Assembly (NCBI RefSeq): GCF_900478295.1
Contig: NZ_LS483488.1
Span: forward strand, 682,001 to 746,000
Length of the DNA: 64,000 nucleotides
Source of the DNA: Helicobacter pylori NCTC 11637 = CCUG 17874 = ATCC 43504 = JCM 12093
GTDB taxonomy: Bacteria; Campylobacterota; Campylobacteria; Campylobacterales; Helicobacteraceae
Direction of reading: 5' to 3'
The position numbers and the translations under genes were made by a program. Shown piece by piece: positions 18,391 through 28,433 of the stretch. Numbering within the stretch: position 1 is the first letter of the stretch; each line of letters opens with the position of its first letter. Below the pieces are notes generated by a model that was not told where the DNA came from, made no database searches, and saw only the letters and a program-made list of their open reading frames with translations.

Positions 18391-19458
18391 ATGAAAAGCA
18401 TTTGGCTCTTTATGATTTTTGTAGTTTGTCAGTTAGAAGGCAAAAAATTTTCACAAGATAATTTTAAGGTGGATTATAACTACTATTTGCGCAAACAGGA
18501 TTTGCACATCATTAAAACGCAAAACGATTTGTCCAATTCTTGGTATCTCCCTCCACAAAAAGCCCCCAAAGAACATTCTTGGGTGGATTTTGCTAAAAAA
18601 TATTTAAACATGATGGATTATCTAGGCACTTATTTTCTGCCTTTTTATCATAGTTTCACCCCCATTTTTCAATGGTACCACCCCAATATCAACCCGTATC
18701 AACGCAATGAGTTTAAGTTCCAAATCAGTTTTAGAGTGCCTGTATTTAGGCATATTCTTTGGACTAAAGGCACGCTTTATTTGGCTTATACCCAAACTAA
18801 CTGGTTTCAAATTTACAATGACCCCCAATCCGCTCCCATGCGAATGATCAATTTTATGCCTGAACTCATTTATGTTTATCCTATCAATTTTAAACCTTTT
18901 GGGGGTAAGATAGGGAATTTTTCTGAAATTTGGATAGGTTGGCAGCACATTTCTAATGGCGTGGGAGGCGCGCAATGTTACCAGCCTTTTAATAAAGAAG
19001 GTAATCCTGAAAACCAATTCCTAGGAGGGCCTGTGATCGTTAAAGATTATAACGGGCAAAAAGATGTGCGCTAGGGGGGGTGTCGTTCGGTGAGCGCGGG
19101 GCAACGCCCTGTGTTTCGTTTGGTGTGGGAAAAGGGAGGCCTAAAAATCATGGTCGCTTATTGGCCCTATGTCCCTTATGATCAATCCAACCCTAATTTG
19201 ATTGATTACATGGGGTATGGGAACGCCAAGATAGATTACAGGAGAGGGCGCCACCATTTTGAATTGCAACTTTATGATATTTTCACGCAATACTGGCGTT
19301 ATGATCGCTGGCATGGAGCTTTCCGATTAGGCTATACCTACCGCATTAACCCTTTTGTGGGGATTTATGCGCAGTGGTTTAACGGCTATGGCGATGGCTT
19401 GTATGAATACGATGTTTTTTCCAATCGTATAGGGGTAGGAATACGCTTAAACCCTTAA
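18391..19458 (+). pseudogene. pldA: Outer-membrane phospholipase A, interrupted by an in-frame stop codon
   Basis: PldA (OMPLA) hydrolyses membrane phospholipids in the outer membrane. The full 355-codon frame is kept, but codon 228 is TAG (19072-19074) at the edge of a G7 run, giving a 227-residue product. Residues 1-18 are a signal peptide. The catalytic motif WQHISNG (His186, Ser188) is before the stop; the last 127 residues, including later beta-strands and the C-terminal barrel end, are lost. pldA is known to be phase-variable through slippage in this G tract, but here both sides are in the same frame, so a TGG-to-TAG substitution is the simplest explanation and slippage alone would not restore it. 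Confidence 0.85.
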
Positions 19459-19476
19459 AAAAGCGTTCTTTTATGC

Positions 19477-19482
19477 TATAAT
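19477..19482 (+). promoter_or_regulatory. Predicted extended -10 promoter of dnaN
   Basis: TGCTATAAT (TG at 19474-19475), 33 bases upstream of the dnaN start codon. Confidence 0.6.
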
Positions 19483-19514
19483 TAAGACCAAAAATTCAAG
19501 GGGATTATTCAATT

Positions 19515-20639
19515 ATGAAAATCAGTGTTAGTAAAAACGATTTAGAAAATGCTTTGCGCTACTTGCAAGCTTTTTTGGATAAAAAGGACGCTTCTTCTAT
19601 CGCTTCACACATCCATTTAGAAGTCATTAAAGAAAAGCTTTTTTTAAAAGCCAGCGATTCAGATATTGGGCTAAAAAGCTATATTTTTACGCAATCTAGC
19701 GATAAAGAGGGCGTTGGCACGATCAACGGGAAAAAGTTTTTGGATATTATCTCATGTTTAAAAGACTCTAACATTGTTTTAGAGACTAAAGATGACAGCT
19801 TGGTGATCAAACAAAATAAAAGCTCTTTCAAACTCCCCATGTTTGACGCTGATGAGTTCCCTGAATTCCCTGTTATAGATCCCAAAGTGAGTTTGGAAGT
19901 CAATGCCCCCTTTTTAACAGATGCGTTTAAAAAGATCGCTCCTGTGATTGAGCAAACCAGCCATAAAAGGGAATTAGCCGGTATTTTAATGCAATTTGAT
20001 CAAAAACATCAAACCCTTTCAGTAGTAGGCACGGATACCAAACGGCTCTCTTACACGCAGTTAGAAAAAGTCTCTATCCATTCCACTGAAGAAGACATCT
20101 CTTGTATTTTACCTAAAAGAGCTTTATTAGAAATCCTTAAGCTTTTTTATGAAAATTTCAGTTTTAAAAGCGATGGCATGTTAGCGGTAATTGAAAACGA
20201 AACGCACACTTTTTTCACCAAGCTTATTGATGGGAATTACCCTGATTATCAAAAAATCCTCCCTAAAGAATACACTTCTTCTTTCACTTTAGGCAAGGAA
20301 GAATTTAAAGAGAGCATTAAATTGTGCAGTTCTTTAAGCTCCACCATTAAACTCACTTTAGAAAAAAACAACGCTTTGTTTGAATCTTTGGATTCTGAGC
20401 ATAGCGAAACGGCTAAAACCTCTGTTGAGATTGAAAAAGGTTTGGATATTGAAAAAGCCTTTCATTTGGGCGTGAACGCTAAATTTTTCCTTGAAGCCTT
20501 AAACGCTTTAGGGACAACGCAATTCGTTTTAAAATGCAATGAGCCTTCTTCGCCTTTTTTGATCCAAGAGCCTCTTGATGAAAAGCAAAGCCACTTGAAC
20601 GCTAAAATTTCCACTTTGATGATGCCAATCACACTATAA
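19515..20639 (+). CDS. dnaN: DNA polymerase III beta subunit (sliding clamp)
   Basis: The DnaN clamp, 374 residues, holds the replicative polymerase on DNA as a ring dimer. It has the three-domain repeat of the clamp, the N-terminal MKISVSKNDLENALRYLQ, central GILMQFDQKHQTLSVVGTDTKRLSYTQ, and a C-terminal tail PIT-L similar to the usual MPMRL end. gyrB follows 12 bases downstream, a conserved pair. Confidence 0.97.
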   Translation: MKISVSKNDLENALRYLQAFLDKKDASSIASHIHLEVIKEKLFLKASDSDIGLKSYIFTQSSDKEGVGTINGKKFLDIISCLKDSNIVLETKDDSLVIKQNKSSFKLPMFDADEFPEFPVIDPKVSLEVNAPFLTDAFKKIAPVIEQTSHKRELAGILMQFDQKHQTLSVVGTDTKRLSYTQLEKVSIHSTEEDISCILPKRALLEILKLFYENFSFKSDGMLAVIENETHTFFTKLIDGNYPDYQKILPKEYTSSFTLGKEEFKESIKLCSSLSSTIKLTLEKNNALFESLDSEHSETAKTSVEIEKGLDIEKAFHLGVNAKFFLEALNALGTTQFVLKCNEPSSPFLIQEPLDEKQSHLNAKISTLMMPITL

Positions 20640-20651
20640 AGGCTTGATTGA

Positions 20652-22973
<2,322 letters not shown>

Positions 22974-23018
22974 GGGATTTTAATCGCCACTCCCAAACAT
23001 TTAAATCAGCGAGAGAGC

Positions 23019-24011
23019 GTGAATTTAGGGGCTTATTACACGCCCCCTTATTTAGTGGATTGCACTTACAAGCTTTTAAAAAAGCATGTTGGTATTGAAA
23101 ACTATACGCTTTTAGACACCGCATGTGGTAATAAAGAGTTTTTAAAGCTCCACCACCCTAAAAAAATAGGAGCGGATATTGACCCCAAGTGTGATGCTTT
23201 AATAATAAACGCTCTAGTTAATCCTAAAAGAGAAAATTATGGCATTAGCCAAGATGAGCCTTTAATCATCGTGGGCAATCCCCCCTATAACGATAGAACT
23301 TCTTTTGCCAAACAAAAATTAAAAGATAAAAACTTTCATTTTGAGATAGACCATCATTTGAAATCCCGAGATTTGGGGATAAGTTTTTTAAGATCTTTTG
23401 CAATTTTAAAGCCGGCGTTTATTTGCGTGTTACACCCTTTATCTTATCTCATCAAAGAAGCTAATTTTAAGCAATTAAAGCTATTTAAGGATAATTACAG
23501 GCTTTTAGACGCTTTTGTTGTTTCTTCTAAATCTTTCACCAAAAGTAACGAATTTCCTATTGTGATAGCTTTATATGAGCGAGGGCGAATGGACTATGCA
23601 GAGATTAGGCGTTTTGTTTTTCCAACTGATTGCGATACGACGCTATGCTTAAACGATTTTGACTATATAGCTAACTATGTGGATAAATACCCTAACGCTA
23701 AAAAGGTTGGTGCATGCGTGGGCTATTTTTTCCCTATGCGAGACATTAACGCTCTCAAACGCAACAAAACTTTTTTAAACGCACCAAGCGAAAATGCGGT
23801 GCGAATCAGTCAAGATAAATTGATTTATTACCAGTATATCCATTATTTTAAGGAAATTGCTCCTAAAATCCCTTATTATTTTGGTAATTTGGATATTATC
23901 ATTGATCATTTTGCTTTTTTAGAAATTAAAGACGCTTTTTTGAAAGATAAAAGAGCACGTTTAGAATATTTTAAAAAATTGTTTCAAGGACACCCTTGTG
24001 AGTTTGATTAA
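23019..24011 (+). CDS. Adenine-specific DNA methyltransferase (type II R-M)
   Basis: A 330-residue N6-adenine methyltransferase. Motif X GAYYTPPYLVD is at the N-terminus, SAM-binding motif I is LLDTACGNKEF (about 32-42), and catalytic motif IV is VGNPPYNDR. The GTG at 23019 is the first standard start, but a coding-like frame (ATPKHLNQRESVNLGAYYTP) continues back to the gyrB stop codon without ATG, GTG or TTG, so the true start may be unconventional or lost. It overlaps the next gene by 14 bases, as in a modification-restriction pair. Recognition sequence is not deducible. Confidence 0.8.
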   Translation: MNLGAYYTPPYLVDCTYKLLKKHVGIENYTLLDTACGNKEFLKLHHPKKIGADIDPKCDALIINALVNPKRENYGISQDEPLIIVGNPPYNDRTSFAKQKLKDKNFHFEIDHHLKSRDLGISFLRSFAILKPAFICVLHPLSYLIKEANFKQLKLFKDNYRLLDAFVVSSKSFTKSNEFPIVIALYERGRMDYAEIRRFVFPTDCDTTLCLNDFDYIANYVDKYPNAKKVGACVGYFFPMRDINALKRNKTFLNAPSENAVRISQDKLIYYQYIHYFKEIAPKIPYYFGNLDIIIDHFAFLEIKDAFLKDKRARLEYFKKLFQGHPCEFD

Positions 24012-24640
24012 AGTTAGTGGTGATAAAAAAGCGATTGAGATTTCTATTCCTTTAACTTCAATTTCAGGCAAAGTGCGTGTGAAAATCAGACATGCCTTTA
24101 GCGATTATGGTATTTCAACAGCGACTAGAAAAATCCCTTTTAGTTTAAAGCATTATATAGAGTGGCAGATCGGTTATGATGTCCCCATTAAAGATAAAGA
24201 AAAATTTGAACTCACTACTTTAAAAGATGAAAAATATCATTTTTTAGGGGCTAATAATAAAGTAAAAACTCTCTATGAATTGAGTGAAATGATTTATTAC
24301 GCTAAGCAATTAGGTTTAATCAGTTTAGAAAATTTAGAAAATACTTTAAAATATTTAGAAAAACAAAAACAATTTATAGAAGATAATTTTATGATCACAA
24401 GAGAAAGATTTAGATCGCATCAATTTGGGGGCATGGATTTTGAACTTTCACGCATCTCTTATCCCTTACTCATTCATTCTTTTAGTGATAATCAATTGAG
24501 CGAAATAGTTATTAGAGAGCAACAATACGGCTCTAAAACCCAAGCCATGCTGTATTTTTGCTTTTCTATTTTGGAATTAAAAACCGCTACCCCCTTATTA
24601 AACAGAACCGCTACACTCAAAGAACATGCTTTTTTAAACC

Positions 24641-24905
24641 ACCCAAGCAGAAATCCCAAACATCTTTAGTGTTTGGGATGAATGCTGCTAATTTGTAGTA
24701 TAATATCTCCATACATTTGTATCTAGCGTAGGAAGTACGCAAAGTTACGCCTTTGGAGATATGATGTGTGAGACCTGTAGGGAATGCGTTGGAGATCAAA
24801 CTCTGTAAAATCCCTATGATTAGGGACACAAAGTGAGAACCAAACTTTCCCTATGGGCAACATCAGCCGAGGAAGCCCAATCGCTTTAGCGTTTGGGTGC
24901 TTCAC
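24641..24905 (+). mobile_element. Transposase-less IS200/IS605-like element (MITE/PATE-like) with hairpin ends
   Basis: About 260 bases with no transposase gene. The left hairpin at 24655-24677 is CCCAAACATCTTTAGTGTTTGGG, split as CCCAAACA / TCTTTAG / TGTTTGGG, extended outward by AGCAG/CTGCT. The right hairpin at 24876-24897 is CCCAA-T-CGC-TTTA-GCG-T-TTGGG. Both carry a CTTTAG apex, like the subterminal palindromes used by Y1 transposases (TnpA) of the IS605 family. Inside are a 9-bp inverted repeat (ATATCTCCA 24703-24711 / TGGAGATAT 24754-24762) and a small hairpin at 24726-24740. Exact ends are uncertain by a few bases. Confidence 0.7.
24699..24905 (+). ncRNA. Candidate omega-RNA-like transcript within the IS605-like element
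   Basis: TATAAT at 24699-24704 could start a transcript of about 190 bases that ends at the right-end hairpin. The 3' part (AGCCGAGGAAGCCC, hairpin, then GTGCTTCAC) resembles the conserved 3' scaffold of TnpB guide RNAs, which end at the element's right border with the guide in the flanking DNA. Just before it, 24762-24797 can be read as a TnpB-like C-terminal remnant (MCETCRECVGDQTL). This is inference from resemblance only. Confidence 0.35.
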
Positions 24906-25177
24906 CCATCCATAAAACCAACGCTCCCATGTTTTTAGAAATGCTTAAAATTTTTGGGCTTTTAAGCCAAGTGCACCATAACGATGTGTTAAAGATTTTA
25001 GAAAAAATACTTCAAAATTAACAATGATACGGATTGATTAAAAAGAAAATACCCAACGCTATAAGACGGGATAAAACCATTTATGAGAAACCACCATGCA
25101 CCAATAAAACGCGCTTCATAAAGCTATAAAAACAAGGCTAGGCTTTAAACTTGTCGTTTTTCTTTAATGGCTTATGT

Positions 25178-25183
25178 TATACT
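25178..25183 (+). promoter_or_regulatory. Predicted extended -10 promoter of csd3
   Basis: TGTTATACT (TG at 25175-25176), 40 bases upstream of the preferred csd3 start. Confidence 0.5.
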
Positions 25184-25222
25184 AATAAAATACAGATTCA
25201 ATTGAAGGCATTAAACAACTGC

Positions 25223-26434
25223 ATGGTATTTTTTCGTAAGAAAATTATTTTAAATTTTATCTATTCTTTAATGGTTGCTTTTTTATCCCATGGGGTTCTT
25301 TTAAAAGCCGATGGAATGGCTAAAAAGCAAACTCTTTTAGTGGGTGAAAGGCTTGTGTGGGATAAGCTCACGCTGTTAGGGTTTTTAGAAAAAAACCATA
25401 TCCCTCAAAAACTCTACTACAACCTGAGCTCTCAAGATAAAGAATTGAGCGCTGAAATTCAAAGCAATGTTACCTACTACACCTTAAGAGATGCCAACAA
25501 CACGCTCATTCAAGCCCTTATCCCTATAAGCCAGGATTTACAAATCCATATTTACAAAAAAGGGGAGGATTATTTTTTAGACTTTATCCCCATTATCTTC
25601 ACTCGTAAAGAAAAAACCCTCCTTCTTTCTTTACAAACCTCGCCCTATCAAGATATTGTCAAAGCCACCAATGACCCCCTTTTAGCCAACCAATTGATGA
25701 ACGCGTATAAAAAAAGCGTGCCTTTTAAACGCCTGGCAAAAAACGATAAAATCGCTATCGTCTATACAAGAGATTATCGTGTGGGGCAAGCGTTTGGCCA
25801 ACCAACCATTAAAATAGCCATGATTAGCTCTCGTTTGCACCAATACTATCTTTTTTCCCATTCAAACGGGCGCTATTATGACTCAAAAGCACAAGAAGTG
25901 GCAGGGTTTTTATTAGAAACCCCGGTGAAATACACCCGCATTTCTTCGCCTTTTTCGTATGGGAGGTTCCATCCTGTCTTAAAAGTCAGACGGCCTCATT
26001 ACGGCGTGGATTATGCGGCTAAACATGGCAGCTTGATCCATTCTGCATCAGATGGTCGTGTGGGTTTTATAGGGGTTAAGGCGGGGTATGGGAATGTGGT
26101 TGAAATCCATTTGAATGAATTGCGCTTGGTGTATGCTCACATGAGCGCGTTTGCTAAGGGGTTGAAAAAAGGATCATTCGTTAAAAAAGGGCAAATCATA
26201 GGCAGAGTGGGAAGCACGGGTTTAAGCACCGGACCGCATTTGCATTTTGGCGTGTATAAAAACTCCCGCCCCATTAATCCTTTAGGCTATATCCGCACCG
26301 CTAAAAGCAAATTGCATGGCAAGCAAAGAGAGGTTTTTTTAGAAAAAGCTCAGCATTCTAAGCAAAAATTAGAAGAACTTTTTAAAACCCATTCTTTTGA
26401 AAAAAATTCATTTTATCTTTTAGAGGGTTTTTAA
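25223..26434 (+). CDS. csd3: M23 peptidoglycan endopeptidase/carboxypeptidase Csd3 (HdpA)
   Basis: A zinc D,D-endopeptidase/carboxypeptidase trimming periplasmic peptidoglycan and needed for helical cell shape. ATG 25223 gives 403 residues, the known HP0506 length; the frame extends to a TTG at 25151 but the promoter overlaps that part. An N-terminal membrane/signal segment is at about 8-30. The LytM zinc site is HYGVDYAAKHG (H and D ligands) and GPHLHFGVYKN (final HxH). The stop codon overlaps the next start (TAATG). Confidence 0.93.
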   Translation: MVFFRKKIILNFIYSLMVAFLSHGVLLKADGMAKKQTLLVGERLVWDKLTLLGFLEKNHIPQKLYYNLSSQDKELSAEIQSNVTYYTLRDANNTLIQALIPISQDLQIHIYKKGEDYFLDFIPIIFTRKEKTLLLSLQTSPYQDIVKATNDPLLANQLMNAYKKSVPFKRLAKNDKIAIVYTRDYRVGQAFGQPTIKIAMISSRLHQYYLFSHSNGRYYDSKAQEVAGFLLETPVKYTRISSPFSYGRFHPVLKVRRPHYGVDYAAKHGSLIHSASDGRVGFIGVKAGYGNVVEIHLNELRLVYAHMSAFAKGLKKGSFVKKGQIIGRVGSTGLSTGPHLHFGVYKNSRPINPLGYIRTAKSKLHGKQREVFLEKAQHSKQKLEELFKTHSFEKNSFYLLEGF

Positions 26435-27072
26435 TGTCTTATTTTAAGAATGCTTTCAATCAAAAATCTTTAATAGATGATTCCAGTGTGTATTTAGAGC
26501 CTTGTTCTAGCTCTAATTTCATAGAATTAAAACGCATGCATTATAATGAAGAGAATACTAAGAAAACATGGGATATTATTAAGTCTTTAGACAGCGTGGC
26601 GGTTTTACTCTATGAAAAAGAATCCGATTGTTTTGTGATTGTGAAACAATTCCGCCCAGCCATTTATGCGCGCCGTTTTCATTTTAAGCGCGATCAAGAT
26701 CAAAATATTGACGGATACACTTATGAATTGTGCGCGGGGCTTGTGGATAAAGCTAATAAGAGTTTAGAAGAAATCGCTTGCGAAGAAGCGCTAGAAGAAT
26801 GCGGTTATCAAATTAGCCCTAAAAATTTAGAAACCATAGGCCAATTTTATAGCGCGACCGGGTTGAGTGGGAGTTTGCAAACGCTCTATTACGCTGAAGT
26901 GCGTGCGGATTTGAAAGTTTCAAAGGGTGGGGGGATTGATGCAGAAAAGATTGAAGTGCTGTTTTTAGAGCGATCAAAAGCTTTTGATTTTATAATGGAT
27001 TTTCAATACGCTAAAACCACCGGATTGTCTTTAGCCATTTTATGGCATTTAAAAAAGTTTAAAAATGTTTAA
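26434..27072 (+). CDS. Nudix hydrolase (nucleotide-sugar pyrophosphatase-like)
   Basis: A 212-residue Nudix protein, HP0507-type. The Nudix box is GLVDKANKSLEEIACEEALEECGY, in which the usual REUxEExGU is CEEALEECGY: the Arg is replaced by Cys, while the three metal-binding Glu are kept. The surrounding sequence (YELCAGLVD, GQFYSATGLSGSLQTLYYAEV) resembles ADP-ribose or UDP-sugar pyrophosphatases. The substrate is not established. It overlaps csd3 by 1 base and ends 10 bases before the preferred pgbA start. Confidence 0.8.
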   Translation: MSYFKNAFNQKSLIDDSSVYLEPCSSSNFIELKRMHYNEENTKKTWDIIKSLDSVAVLLYEKESDCFVIVKQFRPAIYARRFHFKRDQDQNIDGYTYELCAGLVDKANKSLEEIACEEALEECGYQISPKNLETIGQFYSATGLSGSLQTLYYAEVRADLKVSKGGGIDAEKIEVLFLERSKAFDFIMDFQYAKTTGLSLAILWHLKKFKNV

Positions 27073-27082
27073 AAGGAATTGT

Positions 27083-28432
27083 ATGTTAAGGCTTTTGATG
27101 GGACTTCTTTTAATGAGTTTTATAAGCTTGCAATCAGCCTCTTGGCAAGAACCCTTAAGAGTGAGTATAGAATTTGTGGATTTGCCTAAAAAAATCATTC
27201 GTTTTCCTGCTCATGATTTGCAAGTGGGGGAGTTTGGTTTTGTCGTTACTAAACTTTCAGATTATGAAATCGTTAATTCTGAAGTGGTCATTATCGCCGT
27301 TGAAAATGGTGTCGCAACGGCTAAATTCAGAGCGTTTGAGTCCATGAAACAAAGCCATTTACCCACTCCAAGAATGGTCGCTAGAAAGGGGGATTTAGTC
27401 TATTTTAGGCAATTCAACAACCAAGCGTTTTTAATCGCTCCTAATGATGAACTCTATGAGCAAATCAGAGCGACTAACACCGATATTAATTTTATTAGTT
27501 CTGATTTGTTGGTTACTTTTTTGAATGGGTTTGACCCAAAAATCGCTAATTTAAGGAAAGCGTGCAACGTTTATAGCGTGGGGGTAATTTATATTGTAAC
27601 CACGAACACGCTCAATATTTTAAGCTGTGAGAGTTTTGAAATTTTAGAAAAAAGAGAGTTGGATACAAGCGGTGTTACTAAAACTTCTACGCCGTTTTTT
27701 TCTAGGGTTGAGGGCATTGATGCAGGCACGCTAGGGAAACTTTTTTCAGGAAGCCAATCTAAAAATTACTTCGCTTACTATGACGCTTTAGTGAAAAAAG
27801 AAAAACGCAAAGAAGTGAGGATTAAAAAGAGGGAAGAAAAGATTGATTCTAGAGAAATTAAACGAGAAATCAAGCAAGAGGCCATTAAAGAGCCTAAAAA
27901 AGCCAATCAAGGCACAGAAAACGCTCCCACTTTAGAAGAGAAAAACTACCAAAAAGCAGAGCGCAAACTTGATGCTAAAGAAGAAAGGCGCTATTTAAGA
28001 GATGAAAGGAAAAAAGCCAAAGCCACCAAAAAGGCTATGAAATTGGAAGAAAGAGAAAAAGAGCATGATGAAAGAGACGAGAGAGAGACTGAAGGAAGAA
28101 GAAAAGCTTTAGAAATGGATAAAGGCAATGAAAAAGTCAATGCCAAAGAAAATGAGCAAGAAATCAAGCAAGAAGCCATTAAAGAGCCAGATAATGGAAA
28201 TAACGCCACCCAACAAGGCGAAAAACAAAACGCTCCTAAAGAGAACAACGCTCCAAAAGAAGAGCCAAAACTCAGTCCTAAAGAAGAAAAACGCCGCTTG
28301 AAAGAAGAAAAGAAAAAAGCCAAAGCCGAACAAAGAGCGAGAGAATTTGAACAAAGAGCGAGAGAGCATCAAGAAAGAGATGAAAAAGAGCTTGAAGAGC
28401 GAAGAAAGGCGCTAGAAGCGGGTAAAAAATAA
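27083..28432 (+). CDS. pgbA: Plasminogen-binding surface protein PgbA
   Basis: HP0508-type plasminogen-binding protein. ATG 27083, 7 bases after AAAAGGA, gives 449 residues beginning with a signal peptide MLRLLMGLLLMSFISLQSAS; the alternative ATG at 27065 has no good ribosome site. Residues 20-230 form the globular part. The C-terminal half is highly charged (Lys, Glu, Arg) coiled coil and ends in LEAGKK; terminal lysines are the plasminogen-binding determinants in this family. The charged part contains an internal duplication of about 98 codons. Confidence 0.88.
   Translation: MLRLLMGLLLMSFISLQSASWQEPLRVSIEFVDLPKKIIRFPAHDLQVGEFGFVVTKLSDYEIVNSEVVIIAVENGVATAKFRAFESMKQSHLPTPRMVARKGDLVYFRQFNNQAFLIAPNDELYEQIRATNTDINFISSDLLVTFLNGFDPKIANLRKACNVYSVGVIYIVTTNTLNILSCESFEILEKRELDTSGVTKTSTPFFSRVEGIDAGTLGKLFSGSQSKNYFAYYDALVKKEKRKEVRIKKREEKIDSREIKREIKQEAIKEPKKANQGTENAPTLEEKNYQKAERKLDAKEERRYLRDERKKAKATKKAMKLEEREKEHDERDERETEGRRKALEMDKGNEKVNAKENEQEIKQEAIKEPDNGNNATQQGEKQNAPKENNAPKEEPKLSPKEEKRRLKEEKKKAKAEQRAREFEQRAREHQERDEKELEERRKALEAGKK
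27866..28432 (+). repeat. Internal tandem duplication in pgbA
   Basis: The segment beginning EIKQEAIKEP at 27866 recurs at 28160 (28 of 29 bases identical over the first 29) with a 294-base period. Both copies continue with EERRYLRDERKKAKA / EEKRRLKEEKKKAKA and end in ERRKALE. The repeat keeps the frame, so length variants by recombination would be in-frame. Confidence 0.7.
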
Positions 28433-28433
28433 C

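Larger units (their letters stand above)
23998..25021 (+). pseudogene. Probable restriction endonuclease partner, interrupted by a short IS605-like element
   Basis: The frame from GTG 23998 encodes 223 residues ending at TAG 24669, overlapping the methyltransferase. The last residues after LNHP are encoded by the inserted element. Beyond the element, 24908-25021 reads IHKTNAPMFLEMLKIFGLLSQ ... VLKILEKILQN and a stop codon, which looks like the displaced C-terminus; joining the two sides needs a one-base adjustment. No PD-ExK motif was clearly placed; restriction function is inferred from the methyltransferase context. Activity of the truncated protein is uncertain. Confidence 0.6.

Noticed and set aside
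19075-19458. A separate gene downstream of the pldA stop codon
   Set aside because: It is in the same frame as pldA and reads as its C-terminal beta-barrel; no independent start signal with a ribosome site is present.
24723-24905. 60-aa minus-strand ORF within the IS605-like element
   Set aside because: It spans the hairpins of the mobile element and has no protein family features.
27991-28372. Minus-strand ORFs opposite pgbA
   Set aside because: Phe/Ser/Leu-rich antisense readings of a Lys/Glu-rich coding sequence.
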